Shown: positions 52,806-62,620, counted from the stretch's first letter. The stretch: DNA of 64,000 nucleotides from Leisingera aquimarina DSM 24565 (GCF_000473165.1 NZ_KI421504.1:308595-372594), one strand, 5' to 3'. Numbers and translations are program-made. The notes: a model not told the origin generated them from the letters alone.

Positions 52806-54001
52806 TTGATTGCCCTCACACGAGTGTTCTGGTCGAGGTCGTTCTTCCACGCGCCGACGGCCCGTTCAGCGGCTTCCATCAGCGAGGTTGCGCGGATAAG
52901 CGGCAGACCGGACTGAGCCAGGATCTTCTGGCCTTCCTCCACGTTGGTGCCTGCAAGGCGGACCACCACGGGCACGTCCACTTCGACCTCGCGCAGCGCC
53001 TGCACGACGCCCTCGGCCACCCAGTCGCAGCGGTTGATGCCGGCGAAGATGTTGACCAGAACCGCCTGCACATTGCTGTCGGACATCACCAGACGGAAAG
53101 CCTTGGCGACCCGTTCCGGGGTGGCGCCACCGCCGATGTCCAGGAAGTTGGCAGGTTCGCCGCCGGCCAGCTTAATGGTGTCCATGGTCGCCATTGCCAG
53201 GCCTGCACCGTTCACGATGCAGCCGATGTTACCCTCAAGTCCGACATAGGACAGGCCACGGTCGGCGGCGCGGCTTTCGCGCGGGTCTTCCTGGCTTTTG
53301 TCGCGCAGCTCCGCGATCTGCGGGTGGCGGAACAGGGCATTGTCGTCAAAGGTCATCTTTGCGTCCAGCGCAATGACCCGGTTGTCTGAAGTGACCACCA
53401 GCGGGTTGATCTCAACCATGGTGGCGTCCAGTTCCGAGAACGCCTGGTAGCAGCCTTTAAGGGTGCGCACCATCTGCTGCGTCATTGCCGGTTCGATGCC
53501 CAGGGCAAACGCAATCTCACGCGCCTGGAAGTCCTGCAGGCCAACAGCAGGCTCAACGGTCGAGCGCACGATGGACTCGGGGCGCTCGGCAGAGATCTCC
53601 TCAATCTCCATGCCGCCTTCAGACGAGGCAACGATCATCACGCGCTGGCTGGACCGGTCCAGCACAAAGCCCAGGTAGATCTCGCGGGCAATCGGCACTG
53701 CACTCTCGACATAGACACGGTAGATGCCTTTGCCTTCGGGTCCGGTTTGGTGTGTCACCAGCTTCTTGCCGAACAGGTTTTCGGTCGCCTCATAGATCTC
53801 GGCTTCCGAGTTGCACAGCTTGACGCCGCCCGCCTTGCCGCGGCCGCCTGCGTGAACCTGAGCCTTGACGATCCATCTGTCGCCGCCTAGCTCCCGCGCG
53901 CGGTAGGCCGCTTGCTCGGGGCTGTAGGCCAGTGCGCCGGGCGGAACCGTCACGCCAAAGTTGCTGAGAACTTCCTTGGCCTGGTATTCGTGGATATCCA
54001 T
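52802..54001 (-). CDS. mtkA: Malate-CoA ligase (malate thiokinase), beta subunit
   Basis: A 399-residue ATP-grasp subunit: [32 protein letters not shown] (ATP site, about residue 46-60), MVEINPLVV (Mg2+), [21 protein letters not shown] and [13 protein letters not shown]. With MtkB it makes L-malyl-CoA from malate, CoA and ATP. GAGGAGAGGACC precedes the ATG. SucC is the alternative, but its usual neighbours mdh and sucAB are absent. Confidence 0.92.
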   Translation of the reverse strand: MDIHEYQAKEVLSNFGVTVPPGALAYSPEQAAYRARELGGDRWIVKAQVHAGGRGKAGGVKLCNSEAEIYEATENLFGKKLVTHQTGPEGKGIYRVYVESAVPIAREIYLGFVLDRSSQRVMIVASSEGGMEIEEISAERPESIVRSTVEPAVGLQDFQAREIAFALGIEPAMTQQMVRTLKGCYQAFSELDATMVEINPLVVTSDNRVIALDAKMTFDDNALFRHPQIAELRDKSQEDPRESRAADRGLSYVGLEGNIGCIVNGAGLAMATMDTIKLAGGEPANFLDIGGGATPERVAKAFRLVMSDSNVQAVLVNIFAGINRCDWVAEGVVQALREVEVDVPVVVRLAGTNVEEGQKILAQSGLPLIRATSLMEAAERAVGAWKNDLDQNTRVRAIK

Positions 54002-54033
54002 GGTCCTCTCCTCCTCATGGATGCGGAAATCTA

Positions 54034-55284
54034 TTACTCAGCGGGCTCGAGAGCTGCTGTGTAATGCTTGTCGAGAAGGGCGTTGATCTCCTCCATATCG
54101 ACGCCTGCGCCCATGTCGTTCATCGCCTTGCCGAAGCGGTTGACGATGTCAGTGATGGCCGCCGGGGTGATCTGGTTCAGGATGCCGATACGGACCTGGA
54201 CCGGCTCCGACAGGGTCGGCCAGATGCCAAAGCCTACGGCGCGGCAGTTGCCCACCAGCTCTTTTTCGCGGCCAGCCAGATCGCCGGGCAGGTTCAGCAC
54301 AATCAGGCTGGTCATGTTGCTGGTCACGTCGCAGCCCATCGCGGTCACGGCATCGCGCAGCGCTTTCTCGTGGAAGGCATAGTCGCGGGCCTTTTGGGCG
54401 CGGCCATGCTGCAGGGTAATGCGCAGCGCCTCGTGGAAGGCAGCAACCGCATAGCCGGAATGGGTGCGGTGGTAGGTGCCGGCGGCAACGTCCTGGCCGT
54501 CCACGATGCCCCAGTGGCGGGCTTCCAGGATCGGGTTGTGAACATAGGAATGGCAGCCGTTTTCACGCACGGTCTGGATGTACTGGTCGGTGAAGGACAC
54601 CGGCGCATAAGTCAGCGGCAGGCACAGCACGCCTTTCTGCGGGCAAGAGGCCCAGCCGGCAACGCCCGGGTAATCGTCGATCGAGAAATCCTCGATGCCC
54701 AGCGAGGACACCGCGTCGATCAGGCCCATCACGCCGTGCTTTTCGCAAGCGTCCGAAAACCCTTTGAGGTCGTTGATGCGGCCCGAGCCGGTTTCCCAAT
54801 GCGCCATGAAGGCCCACTTCGGTTTTTTCTCTGCCAGCACCTGCTCAACCAGCTTGCCGGAGACCGACTCGCCGTGCGGCACGTCGATCACGGTGACCGA
54901 GGCAGGCTGCGGGTTCATCGCATCGGCAGCCAGCTCCTCGCGGGTGGCGGCCTTCATGCGGATGGTCATCGCGTCGATGCCCGAGAAGGTGCCGTTCTGG
55001 AAGGCCACAACAGTGTCGCCCGGCAGGATCGCGTTCAGCATGCAGTCCAGGCCCGAGAAACCGGTGCCGCCGACGCCGTAGGTGTAGGTATTGGCGGTGC
55101 CCCACAGATCGCGCAGCATCTGCTTGCACTCGATCATGCCGCGCAGCACATCGGCCTGCATGTGGTCGGCCAGGCCGGTGTTGGCAAATGCCTGCAGCAC
55201 ACGCGGGTCGGTATTGCCCGGGCCAGGGCCAGCGGCCAGTGTTTCCGGGATTTCCAGGCTGGGGAAGATCGTGGGTTCTGTCAT
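54034..55284 (-). CDS. sgaA: Serine-glyoxylate aminotransferase
   Basis: A 416-residue class V PLP aminotransferase converting serine plus glyoxylate to hydroxypyruvate plus glycine. [15 protein letters not shown] near the N-terminus, Asp in LIDAVSSLG (about residue 180), PLP-Lys in [11 protein letters not shown] (about 206) and [11 protein letters not shown] near the end. I start at 55284 ([10 protein letters not shown]), preceded by AGAGAGG; the frame reaches 55356 with a basic, non-conserved stretch. First gene of the - strand serine-cycle operon, divergent from the response regulator. Confidence 0.95.
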   Translation of the reverse strand: MTEPTIFPSLEIPETLAAGPGPGNTDPRVLQAFANTGLADHMQADVLRGMIECKQMLRDLWGTANTYTYGVGGTGFSGLDCMLNAILPGDTVVAFQNGTFSGIDAMTIRMKAATREELAADAMNPQPASVTVIDVPHGESVSGKLVEQVLAEKKPKWAFMAHWETGSGRINDLKGFSDACEKHGVMGLIDAVSSLGIEDFSIDDYPGVAGWASCPQKGVLCLPLTYAPVSFTDQYIQTVRENGCHSYVHNPILEARHWGIVDGQDVAAGTYHRTHSGYAVAAFHEALRITLQHGRAQKARDYAFHEKALRDAVTAMGCDVTSNMTSLIVLNLPGDLAGREKELVGNCRAVGFGIWPTLSEPVQVRIGILNQITPAAITDIVNRFGKAMNDMGAGVDMEEINALLDKHYTAALEPAE

Positions 55285-55554
55285 CGGGTCAAACCTCTCT
55301 GGTGTCCGTTTGCCGATGTGCCGGAGGTCACGGGCCTTCATCACGGTGGTCTTCACTGCGGGAAGGTTTGTTTCCTGACGTGCAACATCTGTTAACCCAA
55401 GGAAACCCTAGGTCGACAAAACCCGCAACATTCCTATATCCTGCTTTTGGGTATCTAATTGGATGGTTAGAAACCTACCCAAATCGGTAAAAATACCGTT
55501 GCATACCAAAATTGACCCTATCCATATGGGTAGTTTTTAACAAAAAGGCACCAA
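55285..55554. promoter_or_regulatory. Divergent control region between sgaA and the response regulator
   Basis: 270 bases, markedly AT-richer than its neighbours. It carries clustered dyads: TTTGGGTA (55446-55453) with TACCCAAA (55476-55483); CGGTA-AAAA-TACCG (55485-55498); and ACCC-TATCCATA-TGGGT (about 55515-55532). All share a GGGTA/TACCC-like half-site. They lie between the two divergent starts and are good candidates for operators of the adjacent LuxR-type regulator or of another serine-cycle regulator. No firm -35/-10 boxes can be assigned. Confidence 0.6.
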
Positions 55555-56208
55555 ATGACTCCTATAAGCGACAAAGTTTCCCCGATTTCGGTCATGCTTG
55601 CTGACGCAAATCCGCTGGTGCTGTCGGCGATGTCCGAAATCTTCGACAAGGACCCGCGATTCTCGCTGGTCGCCACCTCCGCCACCGCCGAAGGCTTCCT
55701 CGGAACGGTGATGCGGGTACCGGTGCAGGTCGGGATCATCGACTGGAACCTGCCCGCGCTTGGCGGCGCCAAGCTGATCGAGGTGCTGCGCGAGCAAGCC
55801 AACGCGCCGCGGCTGGTGGTCTACGCCGACGAAAGCGGCGACGTGCCCCGCAAGGCGATGGGCGCGGGCGCTGCCGGCTTCGCGCCGCGTTCCAGTGCTG
55901 TCGAAGACGTGTTGGACACCTGCCTCGCCGTCGCCGAGGGCAAGATGGTGTTCCCCTTCCTCGACGTGCGCGGGTTGCAGACCGATCCGATCGAGCAACT
56001 GTCCCGCCGCGAACGCACCATGCTGGAGGCGCTGTCGAAAGGGCTGACCAACAAGGAGCTCAGCAAGGAGCTGGAAATCTCCACCAACACGGTGAAGTTC
56101 CACCTCTCGAACCTTTACGAAAAACTCTCGGTCAAAAACCGCGCACAGGCGATTGCGTTTTACTACGCCAACCGCGCCGCCAAGGGTGATTTCCACCTCG
56201 AGGAATGA
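55555..56208 (+). CDS. LuxR/NarL-type response regulator
   Basis: A 217-residue two-domain regulator. The receiver has its phospho-Asp in GIIDWNLPALGG (about residue 63) and the acidic LADAN pocket near residue 17. The C-terminal LuxR helix-turn-helix is LSRRERTMLEALSKGLTNKELSKELEISTNTVKFHLSNLYEKL (cited in part; about residues 148-195). The receiver's switch positions are weak (YADESGD in place of the usual T/S and K surroundings), so activation may be unconventional. No kinase is adjacent. AAAGGCACCAA precedes the ATG. Position at the divergent promoter makes it the likely local regulator of the serine-cycle genes. Confidence 0.9.
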   Translation: MTPISDKVSPISVMLADANPLVLSAMSEIFDKDPRFSLVATSATAEGFLGTVMRVPVQVGIIDWNLPALGGAKLIEVLREQANAPRLVVYADESGDVPRKAMGAGAAGFAPRSSAVEDVLDTCLAVAEGKMVFPFLDVRGLQTDPIEQLSRRERTMLEALSKGLTNKELSKELEISTNTVKFHLSNLYEKLSVKNRAQAIAFYYANRAAKGDFHLEE

Positions 56209-56394
56209 TCCCGTAGCGGCACCCGGCGCCTCACGCGCGTGCATGTGCGCCTGTACGCACGCGAGGGCGCGTCGCGCCCGCGTAGGCACGTGCGAATGTA
56301 TTTAAATGAAGATTTTTTTCTTGACAGGAAACACCTTCGTGAGGAATGCCTAAAGGGGAGAGGACAAAACCCATCACGAGTGAGGAGAGAACCC
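56209..56394 (+). promoter_or_regulatory. Upstream region of mcl
   Basis: Contains CGCGTGC...GCACGCG arms (about 56233-56261), a second GC palindrome (GGGCGCG..CGCGCCC) and, after an AT-rich run, TTGACA at 56321-56326, a good -35-like box; the -10 is unclear. A GAGGAGAGAACCC ribosome site follows. An mcl-specific promoter is likely. Confidence 0.45.
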
Positions 56395-57372
56395 ATGTCA
56401 TTTCACACCATTGAACAAGCCCCCGGCCGCCTGAACCGCAGCGAGTTGGCGATCCCAGGATCACAGCCGCAAATGTTTGAAAAGGCAGCGAAATCTGATG
56501 TAGACGTGATCTTCCTGGATCTCGAAGACGCGGTTGCGCCGGACGAAAAGGAACAGGCCCGCAAGAACATCATCGAGGGACTGAACGACATCGACTGGGG
56601 CAACAAATCCATGTCGGTCCGAATCAACGGCCTCGACACCCACTACATGTACCGCGATGTGGTCGATGTTGTTGAACAGGCAGGCGAACGTCTCGATCTG
56701 ATCATGGTTCCCAAAGTGGGCACCGCAGCCGATGTTTACGCCGTCGACATGCTGGTCACCCAGATCGAAGACGCCAAGGGCCTGAAGAAGCGGATCGGTT
56801 TTGAGCACATCATCGAAACCGCGCTTGGCATGCAGAACGTGAGTGAAATTGCCGCAGCCTCCAAACGCAATGAATCGCTGCATTTCGGCGTTGCCGACTA
56901 TGCCGCCTCGACCCGCGCCCGCACCACCATCATCGGCGGTGTGAACCCCGATTACTCAGTGCTGACCGACCCGGCCGCAGACGGCTCGCGCGAGGTGCAC
57001 TGGGGCGACATGTGGCACTATGCGCTGGCCCGCATGGTGGTTGCCGCGCGCGCCAACGGCCTGCGTCCGATTGACGGCCCGTTCGGCGATTTCCAGGACC
57101 AGGAGGGCTATAAAGCCGCGGCAAAACGCGCTGCAGTTCTGGGCTGCGAAGGCAAATGGGCCATCCACCCGAGCCAGATCGAACTGGCAAACGAAGTGAT
57201 GTCCCCGTCGGATGCCGAAATCACCAAGGCACACCGCATTCTGGAAGCCATGGCCGAGGCCGAAGCCGCGGGCAAAGGCGCGGTGTCGCTTGATGGCCGC
57301 CTGATTGACTACGCCTCGATCCGTCAGGCAGAAGTGCTGGTGGAAAAGGCTAAACAGATCGCCGGCAACTAA
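56395..57372 (+). CDS. mcl: L-malyl-CoA (beta-methylmalyl-CoA) lyase
   Basis: A 325-residue CitE-family lyase splitting malyl-CoA into glyoxylate and acetyl-CoA, closing the serine cycle. VIFLDLEDAVAPDEKEQAR (Mg2+/substrate Asp-Glu), SVRINGLDTHYMYRD, IMVPKVGTAADVYAVD, HFGVADYAAST and KWAIHPSQIELAN are all present. ATG 56395 is chosen over the frame start at 56239 because of GAGGAGAG and conserved length (homologues about 320). It probably also acts on beta-methylmalyl-CoA if the ethylmalonyl-CoA pathway operates. Confidence 0.94.
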   Translation: MSFHTIEQAPGRLNRSELAIPGSQPQMFEKAAKSDVDVIFLDLEDAVAPDEKEQARKNIIEGLNDIDWGNKSMSVRINGLDTHYMYRDVVDVVEQAGERLDLIMVPKVGTAADVYAVDMLVTQIEDAKGLKKRIGFEHIIETALGMQNVSEIAAASKRNESLHFGVADYAASTRARTTIIGGVNPDYSVLTDPAADGSREVHWGDMWHYALARMVVAARANGLRPIDGPFGDFQDQEGYKAAAKRAAVLGCEGKWAIHPSQIELANEVMSPSDAEITKAHRILEAMAEAEAAGKGAVSLDGRLIDYASIRQAEVLVEKAKQIAGN

Positions 57373-57452
57373 GCCGCCGTTCGCTTTCAAGACCTTACGC
57401 CGTCCCGGTTCTGGCTGGGGCGGCTAAGCGCCGCTATGCCAGGGAGATGCAG

Positions 57453-58715
57453 ATGACCGGATTGCTGACCACCGCCAAGGCCCTGTTTCAGGCCGCTGTT
57501 GACCGGGCCGATCCGGCCCAGGCCCTGCGTACCCATCTGGCTTCCTCGCCTCTGGCCCCGCTGCCCGAGGGCGGCAGAAACGTGCTGCTCGCCGTGGGAA
57601 AAGCTGCCATCCCGATGATGCGCGAGGCGTTGCAGCTTGTTCCCGCCCCTTCCCAGGCATTGGTCATTACAAACTCTGAAAACTACACGGAAATCCCCGG
57701 CGCCACAGTAATTTGCGGTGCCCACCCGGTACCCGATGAAAACAGTGCTGCCGCAGGCCAGGCGGCCATTGAACTGGCCCGCTCGCTCGGCCCCGATGAC
57801 AGGCTGATAGCCCTGATTTCCGGTGGCGGTTCTGCCCTGATGGTAGCCCCCGCGCCTGGCCTGACGCTTGCGGATAAGGCCGCAGTGAACAAACTGCTGC
57901 TCGCATCCGGCCTGGAAATCAACGAGATGAACCTGATCCGTCAGCAGCTGTCGGACACCAAGGGCGGCGGGCTGCTGCGCCACGCCGCACCGGCCCAAGT
58001 GCAGGCCTTCATCCTCTCGGACGTGATTGGCGACGACCTGCGCGCCATCGCTTCCGGCCCTACCGTGGCGCCCATCGGCACACGCGCTCAGGCTCGGGAG
58101 ACACTGCAACGGGCAGGCATTTGGGACAGCACTCCAGAGACCGTCAGAGCCCGTCTCAGCGCCGTTGATGAGACTCACAAGGCGCCGCCCCCGGCCATAA
58201 ACACGCTGATCGGGTCGAACCGTCACAGTCTCAAAGCCATGATGAGCGCAGCAGCTGAGGAGTGGTGTCCAATACTGGTCTCTCACCGGCTGGTCGGCGA
58301 TGTATCTGAGGCAGCAGAAACCATTATCAAAGCCGCAGAATCTGCCCCGCGGGACAAACCCGCCGCGCTGATCTTTGGCGGCGAAACCACTGTCCTGCTC
58401 CGCGGCACCGGCCTGGGTGGCCGCAACCAGGAGCTGGCCCTGCGCGTCGCCAAACTGGGTGCCGAGCGCCTGAGCGGCGACTGGCTGTTCCTCTCCGGCG
58501 GCACTGACGGGCGGGATGGTCCCACTGATGCAGCCGGCGGTATTGCCACGTCAGCCACTTGGGAGGCCATCAAGGCTTCCGGCCAAGACCCGGACGCATT
58601 GCTTGCTAACAACGACAGCTATGCAGCTCTGAAATCCGCGGACGCGCTGCTGATGACCGGTGGTACCGGCACCAATGTGGCCGACGTGCAGATATTCCTA
58701 AAACGGCCTGGCTGA
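57453..58715 (+). CDS. gckA: Glycerate 2-kinase (MOFRL-type GckA)
   Basis: A 420-residue kinase phosphorylating D-glycerate to 2-phosphoglycerate. DUF4147 N-domain (LLAVGKAAIPMMREAL, about residue 48; LISGGGSALMVAPAPGLTLADK; LSDVIGDDLRAIASGPT) and C-terminal MOFRL domain (LIFGGETTVLLRGTGLGGRNQELAL; LSGGTDGRDGPTDAAGG). AGGGAG lies six bases before ATG 57453, so I prefer it to ATG 57447. It completes the hydroxypyruvate-glycerate branch with hprA on the opposite strand. Confidence 0.93.
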   Translation: MTGLLTTAKALFQAAVDRADPAQALRTHLASSPLAPLPEGGRNVLLAVGKAAIPMMREALQLVPAPSQALVITNSENYTEIPGATVICGAHPVPDENSAAAGQAAIELARSLGPDDRLIALISGGGSALMVAPAPGLTLADKAAVNKLLLASGLEINEMNLIRQQLSDTKGGGLLRHAAPAQVQAFILSDVIGDDLRAIASGPTVAPIGTRAQARETLQRAGIWDSTPETVRARLSAVDETHKAPPPAINTLIGSNRHSLKAMMSAAAEEWCPILVSHRLVGDVSEAAETIIKAAESAPRDKPAALIFGGETTVLLRGTGLGGRNQELALRVAKLGAERLSGDWLFLSGGTDGRDGPTDAAGGIATSATWEAIKASGQDPDALLANNDSYAALKSADALLMTGGTGTNVADVQIFLKRPG

Positions 58716-58744
58716 AATCCCAAGGCACCCGCAGCTTCTTCATT

Positions 58745-58780
58745 GCAAAAATACTCCCGCCGCTGCACCCGGCGCCGCAG
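58745..58780 (-). repeat. Hairpin/GGGAGTATTTTT repeat after the haemoglobin gene
   Basis: On the - strand GCGGCGCCGGGTGCAGCGGC followed by GGGAGTATTTTTGC, directly after the glbO-like stop: a GC hairpin with a U-rich tail, consistent with termination. Confidence 0.55.
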
Positions 58781-59197
58781 TTAGGCAGTTGCGCGTTTCT
58801 CGCCCCACTCGGCCAGATCATTCACCAGCATCAGTGCTACCCGCCGGAACACCTGGCGCAGCCGCTCCACATGCGGCCCTTCCAGCGACAATTCCGCCAG
58901 CGCCTGGTCCATGCATTTCAACCAGTTCTCGGCATCTTCCTCGGTGATCGGCACATGGGCGTGCATCAGTTTCACGTCCATATGCCCATACTTTTCCTCG
59001 TAGTAACGCCGCCCGCCCATGAAGCCCGCCAGGAAGTTGAACTGCTCAATCCGGGCATGATCCATCCCATGCCCGCGTTTGTGCAGCTTGACGATCTGCG
59101 CGCCGGTCTCAGTCTCTTCGACAATGTCGTAGAACCGCTCGACCAGGGCGCGCAGCGCCTCCTCGCCACCAATCTGCTCAATCAGCTTCTGAACCAT
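58781..59197 (-). CDS. glbO: Group II truncated haemoglobin
   Basis: A 138-residue 2-over-2 globin. LIEQIGGEEALRALVERFYDIV starts the fold with B10 Tyr; FLAGFMGG, the proximal His region LMHAHVPIT and the G8 Trp in AENWLKCMDQAL identify group II. These bind O2/NO and may protect or supply oxygen. It ends the fusion-protein transcription unit: the DUF1989-GcvT gene stops 30 bases further left on the same strand but is read after it, so glbO is downstream-independent and likely upstream of that gene's terminator. Confidence 0.9.
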   Translation of the reverse strand: MVQKLIEQIGGEEALRALVERFYDIVEETETGAQIVKLHKRGHGMDHARIEQFNFLAGFMGGRRYYEEKYGHMDVKLMHAHVPITEEDAENWLKCMDQALAELSLEGPHVERLRQVFRRVALMLVNDLAEWGEKRATA

Positions 59198-59226
59198 TTC
59201 ACCTCCCTGCCCCGAACCGGGCGGCC

Positions 59227-61596
59227 TCAGGACTGAGGCCGGGTTTTCTTGGGGTCGTAATGCGCAAAGGGTACAATCTTGGCAGGCAGCCGTTTTTGAT
59301 GTCCGTCAAGTTTGCCGATTTCCACCTCGGTCCCCACTTCCGCGCAAGACACATCCACCCGTGCCAGCGCGATATTCTTGCCCAGCAGCGGTGAGCGCAT
59401 CGACGAGGTCACCTCGCCAATTTGCGCGCGGCCAATGTGGACACAGTCGCCATGCTCCACGTCAATTGCGGAATCGATATCCAGCCCTACCAGCTTGCGG
59501 GCGGGCGTGGTCTTGCGCCGGATCAGCGCGTCGCGGCCAACAAAGTCATCCTCTTTCGACTTCAGCGGCACGGTAAAGCCGATGCCAGCCTCAAACGGGT
59601 CGGTCTGATCACTGAAGTCATACCCGGCAAAGATCAGGCCGGCCTCAATCCGCACCATATCCAGCGCCTCCAGCCCCATAGGGCGGATGCCATGATCCTG
59701 ACCGGCCTCCCAGACCGCGTCGAAGACATCACCAGCATGTTTCGGGTGACAGAATATCTCATACCCTAGTTCGCCGGTGTAGCCGGTCCGCGAGACGACT
59801 ACCGGAACGCCATGCTCACCGCCAATTCGCGCAGGGGTGAAGCGGAACCAGCCCAGCTCCTCCAGTTTGGGATTATGCGGCATCGTCCAGATGATCTTCT
59901 TCAGCAGATCCCGGCTTTCGGGGCCTTGCACGGCGATATTGTGCTGCATGTCGGTTGACGAGCGCACCAGCACGTTCAAACCCAGCTTTTCCGCCTGCTC
60001 GCGGATCCACTCTCCGCCATAGTCCGAGCCGCCGATCCAGCGGAAATTGTCCTTGCCCAGGCGGAACACGGTGCCATCGTCAATCATGCCGCCATGCGGA
60101 TAGCACATCGCGGTATAGACCACCTGCCCCACAGCCAGCTTCTTGATATTGCGGGTAAAGATGTACTGGCAGAGTGCCTCGGAATCCGGACCGGTGATCT
60201 CGAATTTGCGCAGCGCCGTGAGATCCAGAACAATGCATTTTTCTCGGCACGCCCAGTATTCCTCCAGCGGCCCGGACTCGGCATAGCAATTGGCCAGCCA
60301 ATATCCGTTATACTCGATGAAATTGCGGGTCATCTTGCTGAGGCGGTCGTGGAAACCGGTTTCCTTGGTCATTTTGGGCTCCGATTCAGGGGTCGCGCGG
60401 AACGCTATCGCCCGCTTGAAGGTCTCTTGGCCGCTGTAAGTGCGGACGTGAATGTCGGTGGGGTTCCAGCCATTGGCCGCGCTGGTATCATCCGGGCAGG
60501 CCGAGCTGACACAGACCAGATCGGTCAGCGCCCTGAGCAGTACGTAATCGCCGGGCCGGGTCCAGGGCTCATCGGCATACATAACGCCATGGTCGTCGAG
60601 CCCGGTGTTGAAGAAGAAGTTGATCGCCATCCAGCCCGCGCGCGGCGTCACCCCGTGCTGGGCCAATACACCATTGAAATTGTCCGAACAGTTTGCGTGT
60701 CCGGGATAGCCGATGTCGTCATAGTATTTGGCAGCGCAGGCCAAGGCAAAAGCATCGTGACGGCCAACAGTATCCTGCACCACCTCGACCAGCGGCAGCA
60801 TGTCCTGGTCATAGTATTTTGCGTGCAGCCCCGGCATCGGATATGCATGGCCCATCAGCGTCCGGGTTGTGGTCACGTCCAGCGCATGCTCGATCCCCTT
60901 GTCCAGCTTGCGGGCCGCAAAACACTGAAAATCAGTACATTGGCGCCCATCAACATCAAGCACCTGGATGTAGTCGCCAGCCTTCACAAAATAGGCTTCG
61001 GCAGTTGCACTTTTGATCCGCAGGTCCAGCACCGGATCAGCCAGCGGATCAGGCAATTCAAACCGCGCGACCTGCTTGATCACTGCCCGCTTAACCATGA
61101 CCGTCAGCGGTGTCGCTGTGTCCTGCTGTTCAAAGTCCATGATCCCGCCCGGTGCGGCGATGATCACCACACCGTCTCGCTGCGCGGTAAAGCTCTCCTC
61201 GGTCTTTGCAGGCGTCGCCGCATCAAACAACCGCACCGCACCGCCCTGCGCCAAGTCGATACCGCGTGCTTCCATCCCCAGCCGCAAGCCGCGCAAGGAC
61301 TGGTCCGTCGAGGTCAGCAGCGCCTTCAACCCTTCGGCATCGCAGTTGGCTGCCGCGCCGATGACACCCGCATCAATGCGCCCCTTATCCTCAACCGCAA
61401 CGATTTCGCAGGGCTGACCGCCCTCGTCATTGGTCACCGTCACCGTATCGCCGGTTTCAACCCGGATCAGGATCGCACCGCAACCTTCGACGACGTAACG
61501 CTCAGTCCCCTTGGGCAGTGAAAACACCGACGGCTGATACAGTCCGGACGGCTTGGGCGGCCCTTTGACAACTTCAGGGAAGCTCATGTCATTCAT
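59227..61596 (-). CDS. DUF1989-GcvT fusion protein (aminomethyltransferase-like)
   Basis: A 789-residue two-part protein. Residues ~195-375 form a DUF1989 (urea-carboxylase-associated) domain: YFVKAGDYIQVLDVDGRQCTDFQCF, HANCSDNFNGVL, INFFFNTGLDDHGVMYADEP, VCVSSACPDDTSAANGWNPTDI, with Cys/His/Asp residues that may bind metal. The first ~190 residues are a related half. Residues ~415-789 are a GcvT-like T-protein domain: YWACREKCIVLDLTALRKFEITGPD, VYTAMCYPHGGMIDDGTVFRL, GYTGELGYEIFCHP, GLEALDMVRIEAGL. GcvT-type domains move a methylene or methyl group to tetrahydrofolate. A demethylase or aminomethyltransferase feeding the THF pool is inferred. ATG 61596 has AGGAG seven bases upstream. Confidence 0.85.
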   Translation of the reverse strand: MNDMSFPEVVKGPPKPSGLYQPSVFSLPKGTERYVVEGCGAILIRVETGDTVTVTNDEGGQPCEIVAVEDKGRIDAGVIGAAANCDAEGLKALLTSTDQSLRGLRLGMEARGIDLAQGGAVRLFDAATPAKTEESFTAQRDGVVIIAAPGGIMDFEQQDTATPLTVMVKRAVIKQVARFELPDPLADPVLDLRIKSATAEAYFVKAGDYIQVLDVDGRQCTDFQCFAARKLDKGIEHALDVTTTRTLMGHAYPMPGLHAKYYDQDMLPLVEVVQDTVGRHDAFALACAAKYYDDIGYPGHANCSDNFNGVLAQHGVTPRAGWMAINFFFNTGLDDHGVMYADEPWTRPGDYVLLRALTDLVCVSSACPDDTSAANGWNPTDIHVRTYSGQETFKRAIAFRATPESEPKMTKETGFHDRLSKMTRNFIEYNGYWLANCYAESGPLEEYWACREKCIVLDLTALRKFEITGPDSEALCQYIFTRNIKKLAVGQVVYTAMCYPHGGMIDDGTVFRLGKDNFRWIGGSDYGGEWIREQAEKLGLNVLVRSSTDMQHNIAVQGPESRDLLKKIIWTMPHNPKLEELGWFRFTPARIGGEHGVPVVVSRTGYTGELGYEIFCHPKHAGDVFDAVWEAGQDHGIRPMGLEALDMVRIEAGLIFAGYDFSDQTDPFEAGIGFTVPLKSKEDDFVGRDALIRRKTTPARKLVGLDIDSAIDVEHGDCVHIGRAQIGEVTSSMRSPLLGKNIALARVDVSCAEVGTEVEIGKLDGHQKRLPAKIVPFAHYDPKKTRPQS

Positions 61597-61777
61597 CGCG
61601 CATCTCCTGTTGGACACCGGCCAAAATTTGCACAGCCGGAATATTTATTTATTGCAAAGAATATTCCGTTCCCCCACTCTAATCAACAAACATGTTGATT
61701 TTCTGCAGTAAAATGGCAAATGCCCGGGATGCGTCATTTTCCTGGGGGTGAATGCCGCAAACAAAAGGATAAGCCCG

Positions 61778-62620
61778 ATGCACTCGCTGATTTTAGGCTT
61801 GGCCGCAGCCCTTGCCTGGGGAATCCATGACCTGTGCGTGCGGTTGGTCTCGCAAAGAACCGGTATATTGCCGGCCATGCTGATCGTGTTTTCCACCGGG
61901 GCGATTCTGGTTGCGTCGGCGGCATTGGCTCTGGGGGATTGGCAGGCAATGACCCCGCAGGCGGCCCGGCTGGCAGGGATTTCGGGGGCTGTTTTCGCCT
62001 TGGGGTCTTATGCCCTCTACCGCGCTTTTGCGCTGGGGCCGGTGAAATTGGTTGCACCGCTGGTCGGCGCTTATCCCGTGTTGTCGCTGGGTATGGCAAT
62101 GCTGCAAGGGCAACCGGTCGGTCCGGGCCACTGGATTGCCGTTGCGGCGGTGGTTGGCGGTGTCGGCTGCATTGCCGTGTTTTCAACCGAGGACGACGGC
62201 AGCCCGGTCAACCTGCGGGCCGCGGCCTGGGGCCTTGCGGGGGCCATCGGGTTTGCTCTGACCTTTGCGATCGGCCAAGCCGCCACCCAAGCCGGCGCCG
62301 AATTGCCGGTACTCATCGTGACCCGCTTGGCAGCCATACTGATCGTTCTGGGGCTTGCGCTTTTTGCCCGGATGGTTCAGCTGCCCTGTCGCAAAATACT
62401 GCCTCTTCTCTGCCTGATGGGCGCGCTGGATGCCTTTGCACTTGGCCTGGTGATCTACTCCGGCTCCTTGCCCCGCCCGGAATTCGCCTCAGTCAGCGCC
62501 TCGCTTTTCGGCCTGGTCACCGTAGTGCTCGCCTGGCTCTTACTTCGCGAAAGCATGAACCGCGCGCAGTGGATCAGTGTCGCCGTCACATTTGGCGGGA
62601 TCGCCTACCTGGGTTTTTGA
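61778..62620 (+). CDS. EamA/DMT-family transporter
   Basis: A 280-residue membrane protein with ten helices in two EamA repeats (MHSLILGLAAALAWGIHDL; AAWGLAGAIGFALTFAIGQAA). GSYALYRAFALGPVKLVAPLVGAYPVLS and WLLLRESMNRAQWISVAVTFGGIAYLGF are typical repeat ends. AAAAGGAT precedes ATG 61778; the frame to 61748 is less likely. It is divergent from the DUF1989-GcvT gene with an AT-rich 180-base control region between, so the two may be co-regulated. Substrate unknown. Confidence 0.88.
   Translation: MHSLILGLAAALAWGIHDLCVRLVSQRTGILPAMLIVFSTGAILVASAALALGDWQAMTPQAARLAGISGAVFALGSYALYRAFALGPVKLVAPLVGAYPVLSLGMAMLQGQPVGPGHWIAVAAVVGGVGCIAVFSTEDDGSPVNLRAAAWGLAGAIGFALTFAIGQAATQAGAELPVLIVTRLAAILIVLGLALFARMVQLPCRKILPLLCLMGALDAFALGLVIYSGSLPRPEFASVSASLFGLVTVVLAWLLLRESMNRAQWISVAVTFGGIAYLGF

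Noticed and set aside
51912..54001. sucCD (succinyl-CoA synthetase of the TCA cycle)
   Set aside because: The genes are inside an operon with sgaA, hprA, ppc and glyA and lack TCA neighbours; malate thiokinase fits better, although the sequences alone do not exclude it.
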